From: an uncultured Acholeplasmatales bacterium
Lineage (GTDB): Bacteria; Bacillota_I; Bacilli_A; Acholeplasmatales; Anaeroplasmataceae
Assembly: GCA_944324805.1 (NCBI GenBank)
Contig: CALUXS010000004.1
Coordinates: forward strand, 62,001 to 126,000
Direction: 5' to 3'
DNA length: 64,000 nt
The position numbers and the translations under genes were made by a program. Positions 36,716 to 44,275 of the stretch are shown piece after piece; within the stretch, counting starts at the first letter, position 1, and each line of letters opens with the position of its first letter. Below the pieces are notes generated by a model. The model made no database searches. It was given only the letters and a program-made list of their open reading frames with translations, and was not told the DNA's origin.

Positions 36716-38103
36716 TATTTGTATGTATCCTCCTGTCTATAAGCTGGTGATAACATATATACTACTAAGGAAATTATTGATGTGATAATGAAAATTATCA
36801 ATGAAATTGCCGCACCAATTGAGTAATAGTTGTTATCTATTGATAAATTATATAACCAGTTAATTAATAAATCTGTATCATTAGCATTAAAATAACCATC
36901 TAAATAGAAACGATCTCTTAAAAAATAGAAAATACCAAAATTGTTAAAATTTCCTATGAACTGATTAATTAATACTGGTGTAGTAGAGAATACAACATAA
37001 GGTAATGTTATACTTGTAAATTGTTTAAAAGGTTTAGCTCCATGTATTGAAGCAGCTTCATATAAATCAGCTCTCATATTAGATAATACACTAGTAGCAA
37101 GTAGCATTCCTGATGGAATAGAAATCCAAGCATTTACTAGTAAACCAAGAATACGTGCTCTCCAACCAGCATCTATATTTAAAAAGCCAATAGCTTGACC
37201 ACCAGCCTCAGTAATATAGTAATTGATTGGCCCACTAAATGAGAACATAAATTTAAATCCTAATAAAGTTATGAAACCAGGTACTGCATAGGCAATAATT
37301 GGGAATAAACGCCAAAAAACCTTTCCTTTTACAATTTTTTTATTAATTAATAAAGCTAATGCCAAAGAGGCAAAATAGTTAAGAGCTGTTGAGCAAATTG
37401 CCCAAATAACATTCCAACCTAAAATTTTAAAGAATGTACTAGACAAATCACCTAAAGCTATTAAATTCTTAAAGTTATTAAAGCCTACCCAATCTACTAA
37501 ATCATTATTATCAACAATAGTTCCACCATAATTTGTAAATGCAATTAAAATCATTACTATAATTGGTAAAACATTAAAGATAGCTACACCTAAAACAGGT
37601 AATAGTAATGTAGTAATATAAAACTTTTGATTTAATAGTTCTTTAGCTTCTTCTTTTAATGTCAAAGGCTTCAATCCATTTTCAATTCTAAGCTGATTAT
37701 TATAAGCATCTTTAACATTAGACACATAAATGGCAAAATAAAGGCAAAGAACAATTATACTAAAGATACCTAGTATTAACATGATTATTGAATTATCACC
37801 AGGAAGTCCATTCCAAGGATCAGCCTTAGTACTACCTAATGTAAATAACCCGATAAAATCACGCCCACCTTTTAATACAAAATATACGATGAAACAAATT
37901 TGTAATATTAGGTAAATTATTCCCTTTGCAACTTTTTTGCTACAAATTTGTCCTAATCCCATAATTCCAAATGATAATGCAGTTTTTGCATTAGCATGAG
38001 TAACTATTTCCTTTATTGCCTCCCACTTGCTAATAAAGTAATTAGAGAGGCTATTTTTAATTCTTAAAAAGACATTATCCTTTTTTTCTATAACATTTTC
38101 CAT
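36715..38103 (-). CDS. malF: Sugar ABC transporter permease, MalF type with N-terminal extension
   Basis: 462 residues. Two or three extra N-terminal hydrophobic segments (about 45-60, 65-85, 105-130) precede the core of six helices that begins near residue 170. The EAA loop is D-L-Y-E-A-A-S-I-H-G-A-K-P-F-K-Q-F-T-S-I-T-L-P near residue 355. The extension, with L-G-Q-I-C-S-K-K-V-A-K-G, is common in MalF-type permeases of Firmicutes. It pairs with the MalG-type permease downstream. Confidence 0.92.
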   Translation of the reverse strand: MENVIEKKDNVFLRIKNSLSNYFISKWEAIKEIVTHANAKTALSFGIMGLGQICSKKVAKGIIYLILQICFIVYFVLKGGRDFIGLFTLGSTKADPWNGLPGDNSIIMLILGIFSIIVLCLYFAIYVSNVKDAYNNQLRIENGLKPLTLKEEAKELLNQKFYITTLLLPVLGVAIFNVLPIIVMILIAFTNYGGTIVDNNDLVDWVGFNNFKNLIALGDLSSTFFKILGWNVIWAICSTALNYFASLALALLINKKIVKGKVFWRLFPIIAYAVPGFITLLGFKFMFSFSGPINYYITEAGGQAIGFLNIDAGWRARILGLLVNAWISIPSGMLLATSVLSNMRADLYEAASIHGAKPFKQFTSITLPYVVFSTTPVLINQFIGNFNNFGIFYFLRDRFYLDGYFNANDTDLLINWLYNLSIDNNYYSIGAAISLIIFIITSIISLVVYMLSPAYRQEDTYK

Positions 38104-38116
38104 ACCCTAATCTCCC

Positions 38117-39547
38117 TTACTGCAATGTATGTATAGCATCATATATTTGCTTTGCTGCTTTTTCTAATGCAGCAACTCTCTCAAATTCCTTTGCATATTT
38201 AACTGCTTGGCCCTTGATTTCTCTAAAAGCATCTGTTGACATGTCTATGAATAATGAAGACATAGGAGTCCATAATTGCTTAACTGCAGAAATTGAAGGC
38301 ATAATGTAAATATTACCATCTTCTAATTCTTTATTTACAATTTCACTTAAACCACCAACTGCCTCGGCAACATCAGTTCTAGCAGGTGAAATTCCTAGCA
38401 ATTCATTTCTTCTTTTTATCATATCATAGTTAGTAGCAAAGTTAACAAAGGCAAGACTAGCATCAGGAGACTCAGTATAACTAGAAATACAATAACCATG
38501 AACACCACCCATAGTGACATGATCTGTTAATTCAGGATTTTCCTCTGTTAAGTCACCACTTACAGGTAAACTTGGTAAAGTAACTGCCCCTAAATAATCA
38601 TCAACATTAACATCCTTACCAAATTCATTTTGAAGTTGAGTAACGAACATTGTGTAAACATCAGGTGTTGTTACAGTACTAAAATAAATTCCTTTAGCTA
38701 AATTACCATAAGCAGGTTGAATAATAGAACCATCAGTAACACCCTCAGGCATAACACCTGATAATTGACGAATTACATTTAGTCCTTTATATGCTTCGCC
38801 ACTACTAACACCTATATCATCAGGATTTGTATCATTATCGCCAAATACATATGCACCATAACTAAATAAATAACCCATCATAAAATATGATTCATTAGTT
38901 GCACATACAAAAGCATATTTACCAGGATTCTTTTCCTTGAAATCTTTAGCAAAAGCATACATATCATTCATATTTTGAAAAATATCACAAATTCCATCTT
39001 TATTATCATCAAGTTCTGTACGCCAATTAGGTAAATATTGATCTAATAAATCCTTTCGATAATATAATAATGGAGTTTGAACATTGACAGGAACAGCAAA
39101 ATTATAATCAGTTCCATCAATTGTTCTTGCAAATGCCTTCCAAGCATTTTCATTTATAAGTTCTGAATCATTAATTAAATCCTTACTAATAGGTAAAATA
39201 TGTCTACCATCTACATAAGTCATAATTAGATCATTTGCCTGATACAAAACATCAGGACCATATCCATATGGACCATCATTAATTAAATCTGAACTTTCAT
39301 CCATATTTGCATCAACAGCCTCTATACCATATTCAGCATAAGCTTCATTAAATGCTTCTAAAAGTTCTTTAAAATAGCCTTGCTCCCTCGCAATATCATT
39401 TTCTAGCACTTTGATAGTAACTCCCTCTTCTAATACACCATCAAAGCCCTTATTACTTGTATTTTGTTTCTTAGGAATACAACCAATACCAATAATTAAA
39501 GCAAAAACAACAATGAAATGCGAGATAATAATTATTATCTTTTTCAT
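38117..39547 (-). CDS. malE: Extracellular sugar-binding lipoprotein, MalE type
   Basis: 476 residues. The lipobox is G-I-G-C (Cys23). It has the SBP_bac_1 layout, with G-P-D-V-L-Y-Q-A-N-D near residue 97 and the hinge and aromatic residues of oligosaccharide-binding proteins. With malF, malG, msmX, malQ and a GH13 enzyme around it, the ligand is most probably maltodextrin; this is by context. Its start shares one base with the GH13 stop. Confidence 0.9.
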   Translation of the reverse strand: MKKIIIIISHFIVVFALIIGIGCIPKKQNTSNKGFDGVLEEGVTIKVLENDIAREQGYFKELLEAFNEAYAEYGIEAVDANMDESSDLINDGPYGYGPDVLYQANDLIMTYVDGRHILPISKDLINDSELINENAWKAFARTIDGTDYNFAVPVNVQTPLLYYRKDLLDQYLPNWRTELDDNKDGICDIFQNMNDMYAFAKDFKEKNPGKYAFVCATNESYFMMGYLFSYGAYVFGDNDTNPDDIGVSSGEAYKGLNVIRQLSGVMPEGVTDGSIIQPAYGNLAKGIYFSTVTTPDVYTMFVTQLQNEFGKDVNVDDYLGAVTLPSLPVSGDLTEENPELTDHVTMGGVHGYCISSYTESPDASLAFVNFATNYDMIKRRNELLGISPARTDVAEAVGGLSEIVNKELEDGNIYIMPSISAVKQLWTPMSSLFIDMSTDAFREIKGQAVKYAKEFERVAALEKAAKQIYDAIHTLQ

Positions 39548-41253
39548 TATTTATCCTCCGAAAAAATTACTAAACCATTAGGTTTTATAACATTATTATC
39601 ATACTTATTAGACAATAAAACATTCCCATTAATGTTTAGTTTTACATTATCTTTTGTATTATTAATATATAAATAAGTCCATTCCTTAGAAGTATATCTT
39701 TCAATAACTAACATTCCCATTTTTTCATAAATCTTTATATCGCCTTTTTGTAAACAAACATTATTACGTTTTAAAGCTATTAAAGCTTTTAAAAAAGCAA
39801 AATATTCACTATTTTTCCCAAGATTATCCCAATCCATACAACGACGATTATCAGGATCATATCCTCCTTCAAGAGGCATTTCAATTCCGTAATACAATCC
39901 TGGTACACCCTTGAAGACAAATTGAATAGCTAATCCACACATTAATTTATCTAAATTCTTTTTTACATAGGTATAGAAACGATCAGTATCATGACTATCT
40001 AAAAGATTAAGCATCATATCATTTACTATTTCATTGTTACGAATTAGTAAATTATTAAATTTGTAACTAGTTTCTTTAGCATCTTTAGTCTCATAAGCTA
40101 AGTAATCAAGAACAGTTTTAGTAAATGCGTAGTTCATAATTGCATCAAACTGGTCGCCTCTTAAAAAAGGATATGAATTATGCCAATTTTCACCAACCAA
40201 GAAAAAATCAGGTTTTATATTTTTTACTTCTTCTCTAAACTCTCTCCAAAAATTGTGGCTTAATTCATCTGCAACATCTAGACGCCAACCATCAATGTCA
40301 AATTCTTTAACATAATATTTACCAATTCCTATCAAAAAGTCTCTAACCTCTTTATTAGAAGTATTAAATTTAGGATGATAATAGCAATTTGAAAATGTTT
40401 CATAGTTACAAGCTTTTTCATCCACCTCATCACCATGAATTATAAACCAATCGAAATAAGGTGATTTTTTGCCTTTTTTAACCACATCTTGAAATTGCAT
40501 GATTAAGTTAGAAGAATGATTAAATACTGCATCTAGAACTACTCTTATCCCCATACTATGGGCTTTAGTTACCAATTCCTTAAAAATTTTATCTGTTCCA
40601 AATTGTTTATCAATCATATAATAATCATTAATGTCATATTTATGATTAGAAATTGAAGAAAAAATAGGCGTAAGATATAAAGCATTAATTCCAAGCTCTT
40701 TTAAATAGTCTAATTTTTCTATGATACCTTTTAAATCTCCACCATAAAAACTTTTAGGTTTTGGTATATTGTTCCATTTTTCATTAATATAGCTTTGATC
40801 CTTTTCAAAGTCACCTTGAAAAAAACGATCAACAAAAATTTCATAAAAAACCGTATTATCTAACCAATCAATCTTTTTAGGTAAATCAACTTCATTTATA
40901 TATGGATATTGAAAGCAATTATAATATGCAAGCTTAAAATCATATTCTGTGGAAATTCCATCCTCACTAAAATAGTATTTTTTACCATTTTCTGTAATCT
41001 CAAAAACATAAACAAACCTGACATCAGATAAATCAATTGAGACTTCGTAGTACTTAAAATATTTTTCATTATACTTTAATTGCATAGGTATTTCTTGCTG
41101 CTTCATGTGGTATGTATATTTTTCCCCGTAAATTACTTTAACCTGTTCAAAATTATCAGCAGCAGCTACCCTTAAACGTAAAGTAATACGTCTAGTACTA
41201 ACAGGATAACATAAATTTGAATCTGGTTCGTGATAAATAGCTTCTATAATCAT
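39547..41253 (-). CDS. GH13 alpha-glucan hydrolase (neopullulanase/cyclomaltodextrinase-like)
   Basis: 568 residues, no signal peptide, so intracellular. An N-terminal CBM34-like beta domain (about 1-120) precedes the catalytic barrel. Motifs are D-A-V-F-N-H (region I), G-W-R-L-D-V-A-D-E with the nucleophile Asp, L-V-G-E-N-W-H with the acid Glu and D-S-H-D-T-D-R-F. The N-domain plus these motifs fit neopullulanase, maltogenic amylase or cyclomaltodextrinase. It would trim imported maltodextrins. GGAGG precedes the start by 7 bases. Confidence 0.93.
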   Translation of the reverse strand: MIIEAIYHEPDSNLCYPVSTRRITLRLRVAAADNFEQVKVIYGEKYTYHMKQQEIPMQLKYNEKYFKYYEVSIDLSDVRFVYVFEITENGKKYYFSEDGISTEYDFKLAYYNCFQYPYINEVDLPKKIDWLDNTVFYEIFVDRFFQGDFEKDQSYINEKWNNIPKPKSFYGGDLKGIIEKLDYLKELGINALYLTPIFSSISNHKYDINDYYMIDKQFGTDKIFKELVTKAHSMGIRVVLDAVFNHSSNLIMQFQDVVKKGKKSPYFDWFIIHGDEVDEKACNYETFSNCYYHPKFNTSNKEVRDFLIGIGKYYVKEFDIDGWRLDVADELSHNFWREFREEVKNIKPDFFLVGENWHNSYPFLRGDQFDAIMNYAFTKTVLDYLAYETKDAKETSYKFNNLLIRNNEIVNDMMLNLLDSHDTDRFYTYVKKNLDKLMCGLAIQFVFKGVPGLYYGIEMPLEGGYDPDNRRCMDWDNLGKNSEYFAFLKALIALKRNNVCLQKGDIKIYEKMGMLVIERYTSKEWTYLYINNTKDNVKLNINGNVLLSNKYDNNVIKPNGLVIFSEDK

Positions 41254-41282
41254 TGCTTTCCCTCCATATTGTTATAAGAATA

Positions 41283-41307
41283 ACTAAGGAGGATGAACCT
41301 CCTTAGT
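41283..41307 (-). other. mRNA hairpin between lipoprotein and GH13 genes
   Basis: ACTAAGGAGG (41283-41292) pairs with CCTCCTTAGT (41298-41307), 10 bp, loop of 5. There is no T-run on the minus strand. It may slow transcription or protect the lipoprotein mRNA so that it is made in excess over the downstream genes. Confidence 0.6.
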
Positions 41308-41313
41308 CTAAAA

Positions 41314-42999
41314 TTATGCTAATTTTTCGATTGTGATTTCAGATGTTACTGAATTTAATACCATCTTATAAGTACCAGCTGTCTTGAAAGCAATATTTGC
41401 TTGATTACTAGAATCTAAGAAATCACCTGGATTAACAACATTACTATAACGTAATGATGTACCAACTACAGTACCTAAATATTTAACGTTAACTTGGAAT
41501 TGTCCTGTTGTAGAAATCACAAATTCAATTTCATAAGTGTTTTTATCAGTTTTAGTTAATGAAACTTGACTATTCCATGTTAAAGCTTCACCATTAATTG
41601 TTACTCCATCACCTTTAACAAAGAAATCACGTAAGTCATCAGTGTCAGCATTAACTGTACGATAGTTAACTTCGTATGTAGCACCAGTAGTTGTATAAGC
41701 TTGTTGGAATCCAATACCAACTTCTTTTTCTTCTACTACTGTTCCCCAACCCATCAATTCATTTCCTTCAGTTAATGTTGGATTAGTTAATTGTGGGAAA
41801 CGAGCTCCATTTCTTAAGTATACTACATAATCATTTCCTTCACCATCATTATAATTGATATTGTATTCATCATATAAAACACCTGTTGCCTTAACATATT
41901 CATCAGAAACTTTATTAACAATTACTGAATAATTTTCCATTTTTGTTTGTTCAGTAGTGTCTTCTTCTACCTTTTCGTCAGCAACTAAAGTAATTTTATA
42001 AGAACCAGTAGCAGTTATTTCAATTTCATTTACTGCACTTGCATTAACATTATCACTCTTATCATAATCAACACTTGATGCTTTTAATTGAACATTCCAT
42101 GCATTGAAAGGAGAAACAATAACTAATTCACCTTTATTTAGAGAAACATTAGCAGTCATTGTGATTTTTCCATCTGCTTCTACTCTATCGCCAAATGCTA
42201 AATCTGGATTTGCTGTTAAATCAGCTAATGCACCGCCTGCAACTGTACCAATTACTGATGGTGTTAACTTTATTTCTAATGAAGGAGCATCGCCAATACG
42301 AGTAAGTGTAATCTTACTAGCATTAATATCTGCCACATCAGTTTTAATAGAAATTGTGTATTGTCCTGATACTAAGCAACGAATATTATGCTTTGCTGCA
42401 CTTGGATCGTAGATATTACCAGCATCTTCAAAATTATCATTCTTTTCAACCATTCCATAGCCTAATTGTTCTAACCAAACTGGATTTCCTGAGATTGGAT
42501 CTTTATTTTCTAAATCTAATACTACAATTTGGAATACATCTTTTTCATACAAGTTAACTGTTATTTCATATGTATTAACTTTTCCATCAACTTTTACTAA
42601 TTGAGAATTATCTATATTAGCTCCCCAATTGTTATTGGCTAACTTCGCATCCTTAAATTCTCCTAGTAAATACCAGTCACGTGTATCTTCAACACTTGAT
42701 TCCCATTTTGAGAAAACAGTAGTATCTTTTGTAATAGGTTTTGTAAAATCAAACTCTCTACTAAAATTAGGTGTAGCAAACCAACCTGCAAAAATTGCAT
42801 CTGCTTTATTTTCTGGTGTAAAACTCTCCACTAATGCACCATCTTCAACTTCTTCAGTTTTTAAAACTGTAGTTTGATCCTGATCCATAAATTCAACTTT
42901 AAAAGTTGCTTTTTTCTCTTCTTTATTACATGCAGTAACCCCAACTAATAATAAAGAAAAACAAAATAAAATTGACATAAATTTAACAAGTTTTTTCAT
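41314..42999 (-). CDS. Surface lipoprotein with InlB repeat and glucan-binding-like modules
   Basis: 561 residues with lipobox V-T-A-C. An InlB-type repeat follows (about 30-100: F-A-G-W-F-A-T-P-x-F-S-R-x-F-D-F-T-K-P-I). A module starting D-W-Y-L-L-G-E-F comes next (about 108-235), with N-T-Y-E-I-T-V-N-L-Y-E-K-D-V-F-Q-I-V, which is also present in the 44276 gene. Further beta-rich modules end in A-G-T-Y-K-M-V-L. It heads the maltodextrin operon, so I infer that it captures alpha-glucan at the surface, like SusE/SusF in function. No catalytic motif is visible. Confidence 0.75.
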   Translation of the reverse strand: MKKLVKFMSILFCFSLLLVGVTACNKEEKKATFKVEFMDQDQTTVLKTEEVEDGALVESFTPENKADAIFAGWFATPNFSREFDFTKPITKDTTVFSKWESSVEDTRDWYLLGEFKDAKLANNNWGANIDNSQLVKVDGKVNTYEITVNLYEKDVFQIVVLDLENKDPISGNPVWLEQLGYGMVEKNDNFEDAGNIYDPSAAKHNIRCLVSGQYTISIKTDVADINASKITLTRIGDAPSLEIKLTPSVIGTVAGGALADLTANPDLAFGDRVEADGKITMTANVSLNKGELVIVSPFNAWNVQLKASSVDYDKSDNVNASAVNEIEITATGSYKITLVADEKVEEDTTEQTKMENYSVIVNKVSDEYVKATGVLYDEYNINYNDGEGNDYVVYLRNGARFPQLTNPTLTEGNELMGWGTVVEEKEVGIGFQQAYTTTGATYEVNYRTVNADTDDLRDFFVKGDGVTINGEALTWNSQVSLTKTDKNTYEIEFVISTTGQFQVNVKYLGTVVGTSLRYSNVVNPGDFLDSSNQANIAFKTAGTYKMVLNSVTSEITIEKLA

Positions 43000-43091
43000 T
43001 TTTACCCTCCATCTATAATTCTAACTTGTTTAAACTAACTTATAACTAAAAAATAACCCTCCTTTTCTTAAACAAAATTGAACTTCTCGAA

Positions 43092-43105
43092 CGTAAACGC
43101 TTACA
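43092..43105. promoter_or_regulatory. LacI/CcpA-type operator in 5' leader
   Basis: CGTAAACGCTTACA, reverse of TGTAAGCGTTTACG. It lies between the promoter at 43175-43202 and the lipoprotein start and could act as a roadblock or CcpA site. Confidence 0.6.
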
Positions 43106-43143
43106 ATTGATTTTAAAACAACCCCTTCAATCTAAAAGCCGTC

Positions 43144-43202
43144 AGTTAAACGTTTAAGTTTTTTAACCATAGTTATTATACTACTATGTAAGCGCTTGTC
43201 AA
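43144..43202 (-). promoter_or_regulatory. Operon promoter with two LacI-type operators
   Basis: -35 TTGACA (43197-43202), 16-bp spacer, consensus -10 TATAAT (43175-43180). TGTAAGCGCTTGTC (43187-43200 on plus) fills the spacer and overlaps the -35; AGTTAAACGTTTAAGT (43144-43159) lies downstream of the start. The arrangement matches the promoter at 44193-44247 almost base for base. The remainder of the 324-base gap (43000-43323) holds no ORF with a ribosome binding site except the leader of the regulator. Confidence 0.85.
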
Positions 43203-43323
43203 TACTTTTTGCTTAATATTTTCATTATTTTAACTTAATTTTTAACTTTCTTTAAAAATATTCACTATTTTTAAAAAAAATGTTATAATAATTTGTATAT
43301 GACTTAAAACTTGGAGGTTTATC

Positions 43324-44121
43324 ATGGAAAAAGCTCGTTTAAAAGATATTGCAGAAAAAGCAGGCGTTTCAGTTGCTACTGTTTCATATGTATTAAGTAA
43401 TAAAACTACACAAAAAATTAGTGAGGAAACAAGATTAAAAATAATTCAAATAGCTTCTGTACTAAATTACAAAAAAAACACATTTGCCTCTACTTTAGTA
43501 AATGGTAAAACGAACCAAATTGGTTTATATTTTGGAAATTATAACTTTCCTATTGCTAAAAGTGAAATTGGAAGTTTTGTAACACGTCTAGTAAAATCTC
43601 TAAAAAGTAAAGGTTTTAATACTACTATCATACCTAATGGTTTTACAATTTTGATAAATAATGTAGATGCTATTCTTTGCATTGGAGCTAATGATGAGGA
43701 ATTCGTTACATTATCTAAAAATAATACAATACCTGTCTTAGCAATAGACTCTATAAAGCATATTCCATGGACATTTCAGTTATGCCATACGTTCTCAAAT
43801 ATAAAGGAAAAGTTTGCCTTAAATGAATTTACGCTCGTAACATTACGCCCAAATTCTATAAAGCTTCAAAATTTAATTAAAGAAAATATCCATGATGTTT
43901 TATTCATTGACAATTATTTACAGCTTAACAATCTATCTTCTACTCTTGAAAATAAAAATGTTGTTGTTGCTGGCAATGATTTATTTGAGTATTTACAATT
44001 AAAGAACCTAAATCTATATAAATATGATGTTTATACAGATGATATGCTTAATATGATCAATGATTGTTTAGAATTAGCAATCGAGCATAAAGAAACAGAT
44101 ATTCACGACTTCAATTATTAA
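43324..44121 (+). CDS. LacI-family regulator with a short effector domain
   Basis: 265 residues, about 65-70 fewer than usual. The HTH is intact: L-K-D-I-A-E-K-A-G-V-S-V-A-T-V-S-Y-V-L-S-N (residues 5-25), with the hinge helix near 45-60. The effector domain is compressed, with few of the usual sugar-binding residues, and ends in an acidic tail. LacI-type operators flank it on both sides, at the promoters of the two alpha-glucan lipoproteins. It is the obvious candidate regulator of both units. CTTGGAGG precedes the start. Confidence 0.88.
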   Translation: MEKARLKDIAEKAGVSVATVSYVLSNKTTQKISEETRLKIIQIASVLNYKKNTFASTLVNGKTNQIGLYFGNYNFPIAKSEIGSFVTRLVKSLKSKGFNTTIIPNGFTILINNVDAILCIGANDEEFVTLSKNNTIPVLAIDSIKHIPWTFQLCHTFSNIKEKFALNEFTLVTLRPNSIKLQNLIKENIHDVLFIDNYLQLNNLSSTLENKNVVVAGNDLFEYLQLKNLNLYKYDVYTDDMLNMINDCLELAIEHKETDIHDFNY

Positions 44122-44140
44122 AAAATACTTAAAGATTAAG

Positions 44141-44175
44141 TAGACTTTTATCAAAAAAAGTCTATTTTTTTCTTT
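44141..44175 (+). terminator. Terminator of the LacI-type gene
   Basis: TAGACTTTT (44141-44149) pairs with AAAAGTCTA (44156-44164), then a T-rich tail. Confidence 0.8.
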
Positions 44176-44192
44176 TTATAGCCCTTTTTCAA

Positions 44193-44247
44193 TTGACAAG
44201 CGCTTACATAATGCTATAATTTTTTTGAACAACTTAAACGTTTAAGT
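44193..44247 (+). promoter_or_regulatory. Lipoprotein promoter with two LacI-type operators
   Basis: -35 TTGACA (44193-44198), 16-bp spacer AGCGCTTACATAATGC, -10 TATAAT (44215-44220). The operator AAGCGCTTACA overlaps the -35 and spacer. A perfect 16-bp palindrome ACTTAAACGTTTAAGT (44232-44247) lies about 12 bases after the -10. Twin of the promoter at 43144-43202. Confidence 0.88.
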
Positions 44248-44275
44248 ATTTTTATTATATTAGGGAGGAAAGAAA

